Part shown: piece after piece, positions 26,487 to 35,192 of the stretch
Layout of the letters: each line of letters starts with the position of its first letter
How positions within the stretch are numbered: the first letter of the stretch is position 1
Source: Hyphomicrobiales bacterium
GTDB taxonomy: Bacteria; Pseudomonadota; Alphaproteobacteria; Rhizobiales; OSC116
Length of the DNA stretch: 40,903 bases
NCBI GenBank assembly: GCA_013214705.1
Contig: JABSRZ010000016.1
Location: forward strand, 1-40,903
Reading direction: 5' to 3'
The notes under the pieces: generated by a model
Told to the model about the DNA's origin: nothing
Database searches by the model: none
The model's input: the letters and a program-made list of their open reading frames with translations, nothing else
Position numbers and translations under genes: made by a program

Positions 26487-26785
26487 GCTAGTGTATTTTA
26501 ACCCGCAAATATAGACTCGTTGACAACTAACAGGAAACGGTCCGGATCTGGCGGAGTTCTAGGTGCAAAATACATTAGCTCAGTCTCATTGGTTTGGTTG
26601 TGTCCAATTTTATCAGATAATTCCATATCATATAAACCGATAACTGGTATTCGTTCTAAAACAGGTTCCGTACAAAGGAAAGCTGATGGGGCGGCTCTGC
26701 TTTCCCCTATCGACCTAGGCTACAAGAAGCCTATTGCCCCGATCAAACGTCCATATCAGTTCATCAATTTCTAGCTGCTGGGTCA
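26487..26785. other. Convergent intergenic region with nested hairpins
   Basis: About 300 bases between the helicase and the converging SDR gene. An 84-codon TTG-start ORF on the plus strand has no supported product. TAGGCT (26716-26721) and AGCCTA (26728-26733) form a hairpin nested within a longer GATGGGGC/GCCCCGATC pairing. It may act as a bidirectional terminator, although U-runs are poor. Confidence 0.4.
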
Positions 26786-27532
26786 TCAGATTGTTATACC
26801 GCCATCAATGCAAATCGCTTGGCCATTGACAAATGCGCCATCGTCAGATGCTAAAAATGCACACAGGCCTGCAATCTCTTCGGGTTGCCCGAAACGCCCC
26901 GCTGGTTGGCGATCAATAAAATATTGAACCGCTTCGTCACGGCTATCCATTGTTTTTGCCAGTTCGTCAATCCGACCTTGTAGGCTTGGGCTATCAACTG
27001 TGCCTGGGCAGACAGAATTGCAGCGAATTTTTTCACCTATATAATCTGCGGCCACAGCTTTGGTTAGACCCAAAACCCCGCCCTTGGTAGCGCCATAAGC
27101 GGCGCGTTTGGCAAAGCCCTTAATCGAACTGGCGACTGAGCCAATGGTGATGATGCTGCCGCCATGGTTTTTCATTTTAGGAATGGCAGCGCCCAAAACA
27201 AAATAGGCACTGTCTAAGGTGATCGAGCAGGATTTACGCCATTCTTTTAGGCTACATTCTTCGATATTGCCGTGATGCACATAGCCGACGGCATGAACCA
27301 AAATATCAATCTGTTCAAATTGGTTAAAATAGCTTTTGACGGCCGCATCATCGGTGGCATCCAGAACACTCGTTTCAGCGCCATTTAAACTGCTCAAAAC
27401 CTTGCCGTTTAGGTCTGATGCATAGACATTTGCACCCTCGGCCATCAATCGCTCAGCCACTGCGCGGCCAATGCCTTGCGCGGCGGCGGTAACAATAGCA
27501 GTTTTACCTTTAAGTCTTTGGGTTAAATCCAT
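26786..27532 (-). CDS. SDR, 2-keto-3-deoxy-L-fuconate (or -rhamnonate) 4-dehydrogenase-like
   Basis: SDR of 248 residues: TAAAQGIGRAVAERL cofactor loop, LVHAVGYVHHG, ITIGSVASS, AAYGATKGG (Tyr/Lys), and the tell-tale NSVCPGTVDSPSLQGRI and RQPAGRFGQPEEIA. That last block is shared with the dehydrogenases that oxidise 2-keto-3-deoxyfuconate to 2,4-diketo-3-deoxyfuconate. The FAH-type hydrolase for that product is encoded just upstream. I prefer the second ATG (27532), since AGGAG sits six bases before it but touches the first ATG (27538). Confidence 0.85.
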   Translation of the reverse strand: MDLTQRLKGKTAIVTAAAQGIGRAVAERLMAEGANVYASDLNGKVLSSLNGAETSVLDATDDAAVKSYFNQFEQIDILVHAVGYVHHGNIEECSLKEWRKSCSITLDSAYFVLGAAIPKMKNHGGSIITIGSVASSIKGFAKRAAYGATKGGVLGLTKAVAADYIGEKIRCNSVCPGTVDSPSLQGRIDELAKTMDSRDEAVQYFIDRQPAGRFGQPEEIAGLCAFLASDDGAFVNGQAICIDGGITI

Positions 27533-27541
27533 TTTCATCTC

Positions 27542-28384
27542 CTAAAGCGGCACAACGGTCTGGCCTTGATGGCCCAAACCTGAAATGCCCAAAGTTATTT
27601 TATCGCCGATATTCAAGAATTTTGGTGGCTTCATGCCCACGCCAACACCCGGGGGTGTGCCGGTGCAAATTAGGTCACCCGGCTCTAACCGCATAAATTC
27701 AGAAAGATAGCTGACAATGGTCGCCACATCAAAAATCATTTTATCGGTATTTCCGGTTTGCATCCGCTCGCCATTTACGTCCAACCACATCGATAATGCA
27801 ACTCCGTCATCAACCTCGTCACCGGTAACAATCCAAGGCCCGGTGGGGCAGAAATTTGGAAATCCTTTGCCTTTGGCCCATTGGCCACTGCGCTCTAATT
27901 GCCACGCACGTTCAGATACGTCATTAACCAAAGTGTAACCCAATACATGGTCCAAAGCCTCTTGTTTGGATATGTTTAAGGCTTGCTTGCCAATGACAAT
28001 GCCCAGTTCAACTTCCCAGTCTAGCTTGGTCATTTTTGGCGAATAAAGCAGCGGGTCAAACGGCGCGCAATAAGTGCCAGATGATTTGTTGAACAGGATC
28101 GGCTCATCCGGAATATCCATACCCGCCTCGGCCGCATGATCGGAATAATTCAGGCCAATGCAATAAATATTACGCGGTTGCGCCATTGGGGCGGCAATAC
28201 GCACCCCATCCATGGCAACTGCTGGCAAATCGTTCAGATTCAAACCAGACAAGCGATCTACAAGGCCGGTAATGGTTTCGGGGGTAAAATCCGCCACGAT
28301 GCTAGACACATCCCGCGCGATGTTGTCATCACCCAATATGCAGGGTATTTCGGCACCTTCAGCGCCAAGTCTTAATAATTTCAC
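27542..28384 (-). CDS. Fumarylacetoacetate-hydrolase-family protein, likely 2,4-diketo-3-deoxy-sugar-acid hydrolase
   Basis: Protein of 280 residues starting at GTG (28384), which has GGAGA eight bases upstream and overlaps the enolase-fragment stop (GTGA); the frame stays open further upstream but that is not FAH-like. Core motifs: NYSDHAAEAG, EPILFNKSSGTY, the metal-binding DWEVELGIVIG, GYTLVNDVSER, KGFPNFCPTGPW and GDLICTGTPPGVG. The family cleaves C-C bonds of diketo acids. Beside the keto-deoxy-acid dehydrogenase it most likely splits a 2,4-diketo-3,6-dideoxyhexonate into pyruvate and lactate. Confidence 0.88.
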   Translation of the reverse strand: MKLLRLGAEGAEIPCILGDDNIARDVSSIVADFTPETITGLVDRLSGLNLNDLPAVAMDGVRIAAPMAQPRNIYCIGLNYSDHAAEAGMDIPDEPILFNKSSGTYCAPFDPLLYSPKMTKLDWEVELGIVIGKQALNISKQEALDHVLGYTLVNDVSERAWQLERSGQWAKGKGFPNFCPTGPWIVTGDEVDDGVALSMWLDVNGERMQTGNTDKMIFDVATIVSYLSEFMRLEPGDLICTGTPPGVGVGMKPPKFLNIGDKITLGISGLGHQGQTVVPL

Positions 28385-28767
28385 AAAGTCTCTCCGTAAG
28401 TTTTCTTGCCCCACCAGGTTTTGGTCAGTGGCGCCCCGCCGACAAATGCCGATTTTCCTAATACATCTTGAATGCGCAAACATTCATTCCATTTCGCCAT
28501 GCGTTCCGAGCGGGTGAATGAGCCTACTTTTAACTGGCCACCACCCAGACCTGTCGCCAAATGGCTGATGGTCACATCTTCTGTTTCACCAGAACGCGCC
28601 GATACCACGCTGCCAAACCCGGCTTTTTCTGCCGCTATAAATGCATCGATTGATTCTGTTATCGTGCCAGCTTGATTGACTTTGATAAGCACCGCATTGC
28701 GATCACCCTTAACAGCGACATTTTCTACCAACGTCTGGTTGGTCACCAGATAATCATCGCAATTAAT
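28381..28767 (-). pseudogene. Enolase C-terminal fragment
   Basis: The frame reads DDYLVTNQTLVENVAVKG, AVLIKVNQAGTITESIDAF, SARSGETEDVTISHLATG and GGGQLKVGSFTRSERMAKWN, a clear match to the last third of phosphopyruvate hydratase, including the catalytic-Lys region KVNQ and SGETED. About 300 N-terminal residues are missing; a TAG sits at 28768-28770 and unrelated DNA follows. A GTG at 28746 could start a 121-residue product. It is still coupled (GTGA) to the FAH gene, so it was once a full member of this operon. Confidence 0.85.
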
Positions 28768-28846
28768 CTACATCCGTTCGTCAAACCGCACCATTAACCT
28801 GCCTAAACATGGGTTCAAAAGAAGACATATTCGGACTTTTAACAAA

Positions 28847-29713
28847 TTACAGCGGGTTATCACCCTTCCACCAGATTTCGAAAGGGTTGGAACGCAGAAT
28901 ACCCTCGATGGTTTCTGAGCTTACCCGCGGTAATTTTGTGCCTTCTAACATGTTGTTGATATTGCGCAAACCTGCGACGCTCTCATCTACTTTAGCAAAA
29001 GGGAAATCGGTGCCAAAGAATATTTTATCAGTAATCTTATATTCCTGCGCCAAGATCAGCATGTTGTAATATTGCCAAGGGCGATAAAACAGCGCAGATT
29101 GATCTAGCCAGACATTAGGTTGTTTGCGGGCAACCACGATGGCTTCTTCATACCAAGGGTGGCCCATATGTGCCAACACCATGGTGAGTTCAGGATATTT
29201 CAGGGCAACGGGTTCAACATGGATCGCTCGGCCCATATCCACCGGAGCCTGACGTGCAAAAGTAGTGCCCATATGCATTGTCAGAGGGATATTTTTGCGT
29301 TGCAAATATTCATATACTGGTTCAAGTCGGGGGTCTGATAGGGCGACGCCGTTATAGATGGGGCCGAATTTGACGCCCTTTAAGCCTAGATCCTCGATTG
29401 CATGATGTAACAGATCCATATAATCGGCACGGCGCGGGTCAACATAGGCAAAGCCGACAAATTTGTCTGGGTATTTGGCGACCGCCATCGCGGTGATCTC
29501 GTCATTGCCTTCAATTCCAACGGAATCACCGTAGCGCAGCGAAAAGATGATCGCCTTTTGCACATCTGTCATGGCTTGATATAGGGTATCTGCATCGGCT
29601 TTTTCCACTACATCGCCAGCGCGCACCCGTGCGAGTTGGGTCTTGTAGAGCGGCAGAATATGCTCGTCGTTCCAGATATTGACATGGCAGTCGCAAAAGG
29701 CGGTGGTCGTCAT
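28847..29713 (-). CDS. Amidohydrolase_2-family hydrolase, possible sugar lactonase
   Basis: Protein of 288 residues with the TIM-barrel metal-dependent pattern: FCDCHVNIW at the N-terminus (second His of the usual HxH is Asn), GFAYVDPRR, LGLKGVKFGPIYNG, PLTMHMGTTF, MVLAHMGHPW and FFGTDFPF with the late Asp. Lactonases of L-fucose and L-rhamnose pathways belong here, so the cluster suggests opening of the sugar-1,5- or 1,4-lactone. A strong GAAGGAG site precedes the ATG. Decarboxylases of the same family are an alternative. Confidence 0.82.
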   Translation of the reverse strand: MTTTAFCDCHVNIWNDEHILPLYKTQLARVRAGDVVEKADADTLYQAMTDVQKAIIFSLRYGDSVGIEGNDEITAMAVAKYPDKFVGFAYVDPRRADYMDLLHHAIEDLGLKGVKFGPIYNGVALSDPRLEPVYEYLQRKNIPLTMHMGTTFARQAPVDMGRAIHVEPVALKYPELTMVLAHMGHPWYEEAIVVARKQPNVWLDQSALFYRPWQYYNMLILAQEYKITDKIFFGTDFPFAKVDESVAGLRNINNMLEGTKLPRVSSETIEGILRSNPFEIWWKGDNPL

Positions 29714-29731
29714 GGTTGATACTCCTTCAAT

Positions 29732-30499
29732 TCAATTGGTTTCTTCGATCTTGTGCATGGACATCAAGAAATTTATCAGTTCGTCATAGGTCATGGAGGA
29801 TGTCGGTTTGTCTAAAACAATCTCGCCTCGGTCAAGCACAAGCAATCGATCGCAGACCTCATACACGTGTTGGATATTATGCTCGATATAGATGCAGGAT
29901 CGCCCGCCCGTTTTGATCGAGCGTATGAAGTCAAGAACCTTTCTAACTTCTTTCAGCGCTAGAGCGACTGTGGGTTCGTCGAGTACGATCAGGTCGCTGT
30001 CAAAATACATTGCGCGGCCGATGGCTACGCCCTGGCGTTCACCGCCAGACAAGCTACTAACAGGTGTGTCATAATCAATACCAACACCGCGAAACCCGAT
30101 AGTTGTCCGCATGATCTGGTCGGCAATTCGTTTTTCTTCTTTAACATCGATAAAGCCGAATCTGTTGGTGATCGGCCGTCCTACAAAAAAATTTCGCCAC
30201 AATGGTTGCTTCTCACCAAGCGAGCTATCTTGATATACGGTTTCGATTTTCAATTTATGCGCTTCTTTGACCGAATAATTGGCCGCGTCAATCTTTTTGC
30301 CATGGATATATAGCGTGCCACTGGTGGGTTGCTCCACGCCAGTTAACACTTTGATTAGGGTGGATTTGCCTGCGCCGTTATCACCGATCAAGCCGACAAT
30401 CTCGTTGTTGCCAATCTCGATACTAACGTTTTTCAGGCTTTCAACCTTACCGTAAAATTTTGAGACATTCTCAAGCCGGACAATGGGTGTAGAGGGCAT
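29732..30499 (-). CDS. Sugar ABC importer, ATP-binding protein (cluster 2)
   Basis: Single-domain ATPase of 255 residues: Walker A GDNGAGKST, ETVYQDSSLGEKQPLWRNFF around the Q-loop, signature LSGGERQ, Walker B LIVLDEPT, H-loop IEHN. It is a paralogue of the ATPase at 7461, with the same overall layout but clearly diverged. It is last in the order permease, binding protein, ATPase, which differs from cluster 1. It ends 18 bases before the amidohydrolase start. Confidence 0.92.
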   Translation of the reverse strand: MPSTPIVRLENVSKFYGKVESLKNVSIEIGNNEIVGLIGDNGAGKSTLIKVLTGVEQPTSGTLYIHGKKIDAANYSVKEAHKLKIETVYQDSSLGEKQPLWRNFFVGRPITNRFGFIDVKEEKRIADQIMRTTIGFRGVGIDYDTPVSSLSGGERQGVAIGRAMYFDSDLIVLDEPTVALALKEVRKVLDFIRSIKTGGRSCIYIEHNIQHVYEVCDRLLVLDRGEIVLDKPTSSMTYDELINFLMSMHKIEETN

Positions 30500-30572
30500 C
30501 TGAGGGTTCCGTTGTTATTTTGTAAAGGGCTTCGCATAAATGTTATTCGGAGCCGCGAATTTTATTTTTTGA

Positions 30573-30599
30573 GCGGGGCGGGCGCATGGCCTGCCCCGC
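30573..30599 (-). promoter_or_regulatory. Intercistronic stem-loop after the binding-protein gene
   Basis: GCGGGGC (30573-30579) pairs with GCCCCGC (30593-30599) around a 13-base loop, between the binding-protein stop and the ATPase start. No U-run follows it on the minus strand, so mRNA protection or partial attenuation is more likely than full termination. It matches the placement of the cluster 1 hairpins. Confidence 0.6.
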
Positions 30600-30606
30600 A
30601 AAAAGT

Positions 30607-31593
30607 TTAGCGTACGCCGACTGCAATCAATGCTTCGAGCGCTTCAACGTTATTTATGTTCATTGAACCACCGCCTGTGTTTACAGACAAGCCGCCCAGA
30701 CCATATTTCACTTCAAGCACAGCAGCTAAGACTGGTAAGAAACCTTGAAGATATGGTTGTTGGTCAAGCACTTCGGTAATGTAGCCGTCTTTAACACCTT
30801 GAATGGCACCCGGTGAGATATCAAAGCCAGAAGTGATCACTTCGCCCGGGGCTTTGCCCGCAGCTTTAAGAACTTTGTCTAATATCGCGGTAATACCACC
30901 GTGACCAGGAACAATTATGGCTTTCGTATTTGGGTTGCTTTCAAGATAAGCTACCAAAACCGGAATTGACAAAGAAGGGTCAGCAACCGCTTCATTTGAC
31001 CATTGCAATGAATCAAATGGTATGCCGCTTTCTGTCAAAACATCAACACTTCCTTGTGCTACATTGGCGCCAGGCGCACCTTCGATGAAAGCACCATATA
31101 CTAGAACATTGGAACTTGCGTCCAGTCCGCCTGTAGCGATGGTCATGCTAGCTAGGTTTCTACCTGCACCGTAGTTATCAAGACCGAAATAACTCAACCC
31201 AGTACCCGGTAAGTTGTTATTGTTAACAATAACAACAACACCTTCAGATTTTGCATCAGCAATAAAAGAAAGCATTGCATCTGTGCCCGGATGACCCATA
31301 ACAACGATGGCATCAGGCAAAGCTGCTAGTGCTTCTTTGGCTTGCTTTTGCATAGTTTGGGCATTCCAGCCAGAATGCTGCTCAAAAAGATCTACATTAA
31401 GGACACGTGCTGCATCGCGTGCACCCAATTCACGGGCAAGCGTTGCGGCGTCGCCGGGGTTACCACCCATTTGGAAATAGACCCGCAAGCCACTGTCGAT
31501 AGCTTCTGCTCCTTCAGCCGCGGCCGTCAGCGGACTTGCTATCATAGCGGCGGCTAATGCCACGCCCGATAGGCTCTTGAATATGTTTCTCAT
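30607..31593 (-). CDS. Sugar ABC importer, periplasmic binding protein (cluster 2)
   Basis: Protein of 328 residues with a signal peptide (MRNIFKSLSGVALAAAMIAS, cleavage near AAA-E at 26). The mature part is of Peripl_BP_4 type: ALAALPDAIVVMGHPGTDAM, VVIVNNNNLPG, NTKAIIVPGHGGITAILDKV and ITEVLDQQPYLQGFLPV. The conserved DQQP-Y-QG segment is typical of sugar binders. It feeds the permease encoded directly upstream. The substrate is probably the deoxy or methylated sugar broken down by the same cluster. Confidence 0.9.
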   Translation of the reverse strand: MRNIFKSLSGVALAAAMIASPLTAAAEGAEAIDSGLRVYFQMGGNPGDAATLARELGARDAARVLNVDLFEQHSGWNAQTMQKQAKEALAALPDAIVVMGHPGTDAMLSFIADAKSEGVVVIVNNNNLPGTGLSYFGLDNYGAGRNLASMTIATGGLDASSNVLVYGAFIEGAPGANVAQGSVDVLTESGIPFDSLQWSNEAVADPSLSIPVLVAYLESNPNTKAIIVPGHGGITAILDKVLKAAGKAPGEVITSGFDISPGAIQGVKDGYITEVLDQQPYLQGFLPVLAAVLEVKYGLGGLSVNTGGGSMNINNVEALEALIAVGVR

Positions 31594-31659
31594 TTACTTC
31601 TCCCTTTTTTGGTTTTTACAGGTTAGATATCCCGCAACCCAGACCGGATTACGGGGGTA

Positions 31660-32688
31660 TTATCGCTTCATTCTTAAGCGTATAGATTTGATTAAAGGAA
31701 CCTTGTCAGGATCTTCGATCGCGTTATTCATGACCACTGACAGGATAAAGACAACGCCGATGAAAAAGCGGGTCCAGAATCCCTGAATACCACTTGCCAC
31801 CAGACCAGCCTCGATTATCGCTACGATAAGCGCTGCGAACACAGTGCCGACCACCTTGCCAGAACCGCCGAATATCGAGGTTCCGCCAATGAAAACAGCC
31901 GCAATCACTGTCAGCAAATAACCTTGCCCCTGCGAGCTGAAATAGACGTTGGTTTCGACCGTTAGGAACACACCAGCAAGCGCCGAAAGCGCGCCCATCA
32001 GGGTAAATAGTTTGATCCGTTCGCGTGCAACTGGGATGCCGACAACCTTGGCAACTTTTTCGCTATCACCAATGAACAGGATGTTTTCTCCAAACGGGTG
32101 ACGGTTCAAAAGTAACCAGATAAAGGCCGAGATAGCCAACGCCCAGATCATCTGAGCTGGAAAATAACCCCCGATCCGCCCGACCATAATTGTGTGAAAA
32201 AATGTTGCTTGAATGGTGGGGATAGCAATTGATATGCCGTTTGAAATAATCGTCACCAGCCCGCCCCACAGGAACATCATGGCAAGGGAAGCGATCATCG
32301 AGGGTATACCAAGCTTGGTGATTATCCACCCGTTGATAAACCCCATCAATGTGCCTACCATAACGGCTGCGAAAAGAGCAATCCAGGTAAATTCATATTG
32401 CTGAAAAAGCATACTGAAGATGTAGCTACCAAAGGCAACGGTTGCGGGGAATGAAAGGTCCATTTCGCCGGCCGAAGCGACAAGTGTCAGGCCAAGTGCG
32501 ATGATAAGCGCCGGCGGCACCGAGGCCATAAAGCTCATATAAATACGATAACCGGTAAAGGCACGCGGCGCAGTGAACATGAACAAAAGAATAAGGATGA
32601 TGAAAACCAGAGCGGTACCAGCGCCCTCGATGCTGAACAATTTGACAAGCAGACTGGTTTTTTCTGAATTTGATTTTTTCGCGGTCAC
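31660..32688 (-). CDS. Sugar ABC importer, permease (cluster 2)
   Basis: Membrane protein of 342 residues, BPD_transp_2 family, with about nine hydrophobic segments. Signatures: TLVASAGEMDLSFPATVAFG, GFINGWIITKLGIPSMIASL, FIGGTSIFGGSGKVVGTVFA. It starts at GTG (32688), sharing one base with the TAG of the RraA-like gene and preceded by GGAG, so it is translationally coupled to that gene. The dehydratase, RraA-like and transport genes thus form one operon. Confidence 0.9.
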   Translation of the reverse strand: MTAKKSNSEKTSLLVKLFSIEGAGTALVFIILILLFMFTAPRAFTGYRIYMSFMASVPPALIIALGLTLVASAGEMDLSFPATVAFGSYIFSMLFQQYEFTWIALFAAVMVGTLMGFINGWIITKLGIPSMIASLAMMFLWGGLVTIISNGISIAIPTIQATFFHTIMVGRIGGYFPAQMIWALAISAFIWLLLNRHPFGENILFIGDSEKVAKVVGIPVARERIKLFTLMGALSALAGVFLTVETNVYFSSQGQGYLLTVIAAVFIGGTSIFGGSGKVVGTVFAALIVAIIEAGLVASGIQGFWTRFFIGVVFILSVVMNNAIEDPDKVPLIKSIRLRMKR

Positions 32689-33374
32689 TATAACACTCCG
32701 TATTTGGCGTAAACATCACGCAGATAGCCACCCGCACGCAATTCCTTGATGGACCGATTTTCATCGTCAATCTTTTCGAAGGCTTTTTCTAACACCTTGG
32801 CTTCATGTTGTTGTGGGATGACGACCAGCCCGTCGGCATCGCCTATCACCAGATCGCCGGGACAGACCCGCACGCCAGCGCAGATCACCGGCACATCAAT
32901 GGTCATGATCTGGCCACGCCCTTTTGAATCAAGCGGGGCAATTCCACCGGCAAAAACCGGAAGCTTTAGGCGTCGTATTTCTTTGATATCGCGTACAAAA
33001 CCATCTGTCACGCAGCCGCTAGCTCCGCGAGATTTGGTAGCCGTTGATAGCAAACCTCCCCAAGGGGCAATCCGCTTAGACCCGCCGCAAGCAAAAACAG
33101 CCACTTCACCGGGGCAAAGATCATCGATAAGTTTGATTTCTAACTCGTAAGGGTTTTCACCTTCGGTAACGTAAGGAACCTCCATATATACGCCTGTGCG
33201 GGCACGGGCGCACAACATTAAATCATCATCAAGCGGGCGTATTGTTGGTTCCATGACCTGATTGGCGATGCCGAATTCATCAAGCGCATCCGAGACAACG
33301 GCGGCGAAAAGTAGCTCCCATCGCTCTGGCAAGGCAGGCAGTTTTGTTTGTTGTGGGTTGTGTGCAATATTCAT
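32688..33374 (-). CDS. RraA-like / HMG-aldolase-family protein
   Basis: Protein of 228 residues from the ATG at 33374, which has AAGG upstream; the open frame beyond it overlaps the dehydratase and is not RraA-like. Features: VVSDALDEFGIAN at the N-terminus, WGGLLSTATKSRGASGCVTDG, FVRDIKEI with the metal-side R-D pair, and GDLVIGDADGLVVIPQ. RraA-fold proteins include class II pyruvate aldolases, oxaloacetate decarboxylases and RNase E inhibitors. In a sugar-acid operon an aldolase or decarboxylase role is likelier, perhaps an alternative cleavage of the 2-keto-3-deoxy acid. Confidence 0.8.
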   Translation of the reverse strand: MNIAHNPQQTKLPALPERWELLFAAVVSDALDEFGIANQVMEPTIRPLDDDLMLCARARTGVYMEVPYVTEGENPYELEIKLIDDLCPGEVAVFACGGSKRIAPWGGLLSTATKSRGASGCVTDGFVRDIKEIRRLKLPVFAGGIAPLDSKGRGQIMTIDVPVICAGVRVCPGDLVIGDADGLVVIPQQHEAKVLEKAFEKIDDENRSIKELRAGGYLRDVYAKYGVL

Positions 33375-33387
33375 GGATAAACCTTGG

Positions 33388-35124
33388 TTAGAAAGAAACT
33401 TTAGAGGGTGGTGTGCCGGATTTACCGACCAAAAAGTCGAAATCAGCGCCTTTGTCGGCCTGCTGCACATGTTCGGTATAAAGCAGTCCATAGCCACGGG
33501 AATGGGCGGGTTGAGGCGGAATAAAAGCTGTCCGGCGCTTAGCCAGCTCTGCTTCATCCACTTCTAGCTCGAGTCGCTGCGCATCGGTGTCTATGGTGAT
33601 AAAATCACCATTTTGAACCAAGGCTAGTGGCCCACCGATGGCAGATTCAGGCGCCACATGCAAAACCACTGTGCCAAAGGCAGTGCCGCTCATGCGGGCA
33701 TCGGAAATGCGCACCAGATCGGTTACGCCTTGCTTAAGCAGTTTTGCCGGAAGCGCCATACTGCCAACTTCTGGCATGCCAGGATATCCCTGCGGGCCAG
33801 AATTTTTCAACACTAGAATACTGTTTTTATCTACATCAAGATCGGGGTGGTCGATGCGCTCACGCAAATCAGCAGCGCTTTCAAATACAACGGCTTTGCC
33901 GCGATGCTTCATCAGTTCTGGGCTGGCAGCTGAGGGTTTGATGATGGCTCCATCTGGAGCAAGGTTACCGCGCAAAACGATAATTCCGCCCTGCTCGGTC
34001 AACGGATTATCGCGGGGGCGAATGACTTCGTCATCATACCCAACTGCATCAGAAATGCGCTCGCCAATTGTACCGCCTTCAATGGCAGTTGCATTCAGAT
34101 CAAGCATTTCAGAAATTCGCTCCATCACCACAGGCAACCCGCCAGCTTCAAAGAAATCTTCCATCAAGAAGCGACCGGAAGGTTTGAGATCAACAATACA
34201 GGGGACATCGCGCCCCAGTTCATGCCAATCATCAAGCGAAAATTCTATGCCAAGCCGACCAGCCAAGGCCAGCAAATGCAAAACAGCATTGGTAGAACCG
34301 CCGATGGCGCCGTTGACCTTAACTGCATTCTCAAATGCACCACGGGTCAGGATTTGTGACAGATCCACCCCTTGCTGCACCAATTCAACAATTCTCGAGC
34401 CAGACATTTCCGCTAACACCGCGCGGCGGCTATCAGGAGCTGGAATAGAGCCGTTCATTGGCAATGCTACGCCCATAGCCTCGGCTATTAAAGCCATGGT
34501 GGAGGCCGTGCCCATGGTCATACAAGTTCCAGCAGAACGTGACATGGCAGCCTCTGCCTCGCCTAAATCTTTTTTGCTTAATTTGCCGGTTCGATATTCG
34601 TCATCAAGCCGAAAAACATCAGTGCCAGACCCTAGTTGGCGGCCTCGAAATTTGCCGTTAAGCATAGGGCCACTAGATACCAGAATAGTCGGCAGGTCGC
34701 ACGAAGCCGCGCCCATCAACAGCGCAGGCGTGGTTTTGTCACAACCAGCCAGCAGCACAACACCATCAATCGGGTTGGCGCGTAAGGTCTCCTCGACATC
34801 CATCGACAATAGATTGCGAAACATCATGGTGGTGGGGCGCATAAACGGCTCACCCAGACTGGTAACCGGAAATTCTAACGGGAAACCTCCGGCCATTAGC
34901 ACGCCACGTTTTACATGCTCAGCAAGTTCGCGAAGGTTGCGGTTGCAATTGGTCAGTTCAGACCATGTGTTGCAAATACCAATTACCGGACGTCCATCAA
35001 GCAAACGTTCAGAGAAGCCCTGGCTGCGCATCCAACTGCGAGGGACAAAACCATGCTTACCATCAATGCCGAACCATTCTGCACTGCGGAGTTTACGCTT
35101 TGAATTTGGTTTTTCTGAATTCAT
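33388..35124 (-). CDS. IlvD/Edd-family sugar-acid dehydratase (L-arabinonate dehydratase type)
   Basis: Protein of 578 residues, the length of pentonate dehydratases. Three cluster-ligand Cys are in place (Cys60 in NCNRN after GICNTWSELT, Cys128 in LLAGCDKTTPA, Cys201 in AGTCMTMGTAST), plus Lys129 next to Cys128. Further motifs: NGAIGGSTNAVLHL and GPQGYPGMPEVG, RISDARMSGTAFG. It turns an aldonate into a 2-keto-3-deoxy acid. The ATG at 35124 follows GGAGG and AAGGA; the frame continues upstream through the palindromic operator, which is non-coding. It is the first gene of the cluster 2 minus-strand operon. Confidence 0.92.
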   Translation of the reverse strand: MNSEKPNSKRKLRSAEWFGIDGKHGFVPRSWMRSQGFSERLLDGRPVIGICNTWSELTNCNRNLRELAEHVKRGVLMAGGFPLEFPVTSLGEPFMRPTTMMFRNLLSMDVEETLRANPIDGVVLLAGCDKTTPALLMGAASCDLPTILVSSGPMLNGKFRGRQLGSGTDVFRLDDEYRTGKLSKKDLGEAEAAMSRSAGTCMTMGTASTMALIAEAMGVALPMNGSIPAPDSRRAVLAEMSGSRIVELVQQGVDLSQILTRGAFENAVKVNGAIGGSTNAVLHLLALAGRLGIEFSLDDWHELGRDVPCIVDLKPSGRFLMEDFFEAGGLPVVMERISEMLDLNATAIEGGTIGERISDAVGYDDEVIRPRDNPLTEQGGIIVLRGNLAPDGAIIKPSAASPELMKHRGKAVVFESAADLRERIDHPDLDVDKNSILVLKNSGPQGYPGMPEVGSMALPAKLLKQGVTDLVRISDARMSGTAFGTVVLHVAPESAIGGPLALVQNGDFITIDTDAQRLELEVDEAELAKRRTAFIPPQPAHSRGYGLLYTEHVQQADKGADFDFLVGKSGTPPSKVSF

Positions 35125-35144
35125 TTCCTTCGTGACCTCCGGTG

Positions 35145-35192
35145 TAATAATTACATTTAACGTAACATGTATAACGTTAAATGTAATTATTA
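35145..35192. promoter_or_regulatory. 48-bp palindrome, probable LacI-type double operator
   Basis: Arms TAATAATTACATTTAACGT (35145-35163) and its exact reverse complement (35174-35192) flank the near-palindromic centre AACATGTATA. Each half contains a TTAACG/CGTTAA with the central CG usual in LacI-family sites. It sits 21 bases upstream of the dehydratase start and downstream of the regulator gene, so it should control the minus-strand catabolic operon. Confidence 0.8.

Noticed and set aside
26520-26774. ORF of 84 codons after the helicase
   Set aside because: TTG start without ribosome site, no recognisable sequence, and overlaps nested hairpins in a convergent gap.
28382-28483. N-terminal extension of the FAH-family protein
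   Set aside because: It lies wholly over the enolase fragment in another frame; the GTG at 28384 has GGAGA and the usual family start.
33375-33557. N-terminal extension of the RraA-like protein
   Set aside because: It overlaps the 3' end of the dehydratase gene and is unlike RraA; ATG at 33374 has AAGG at proper spacing.
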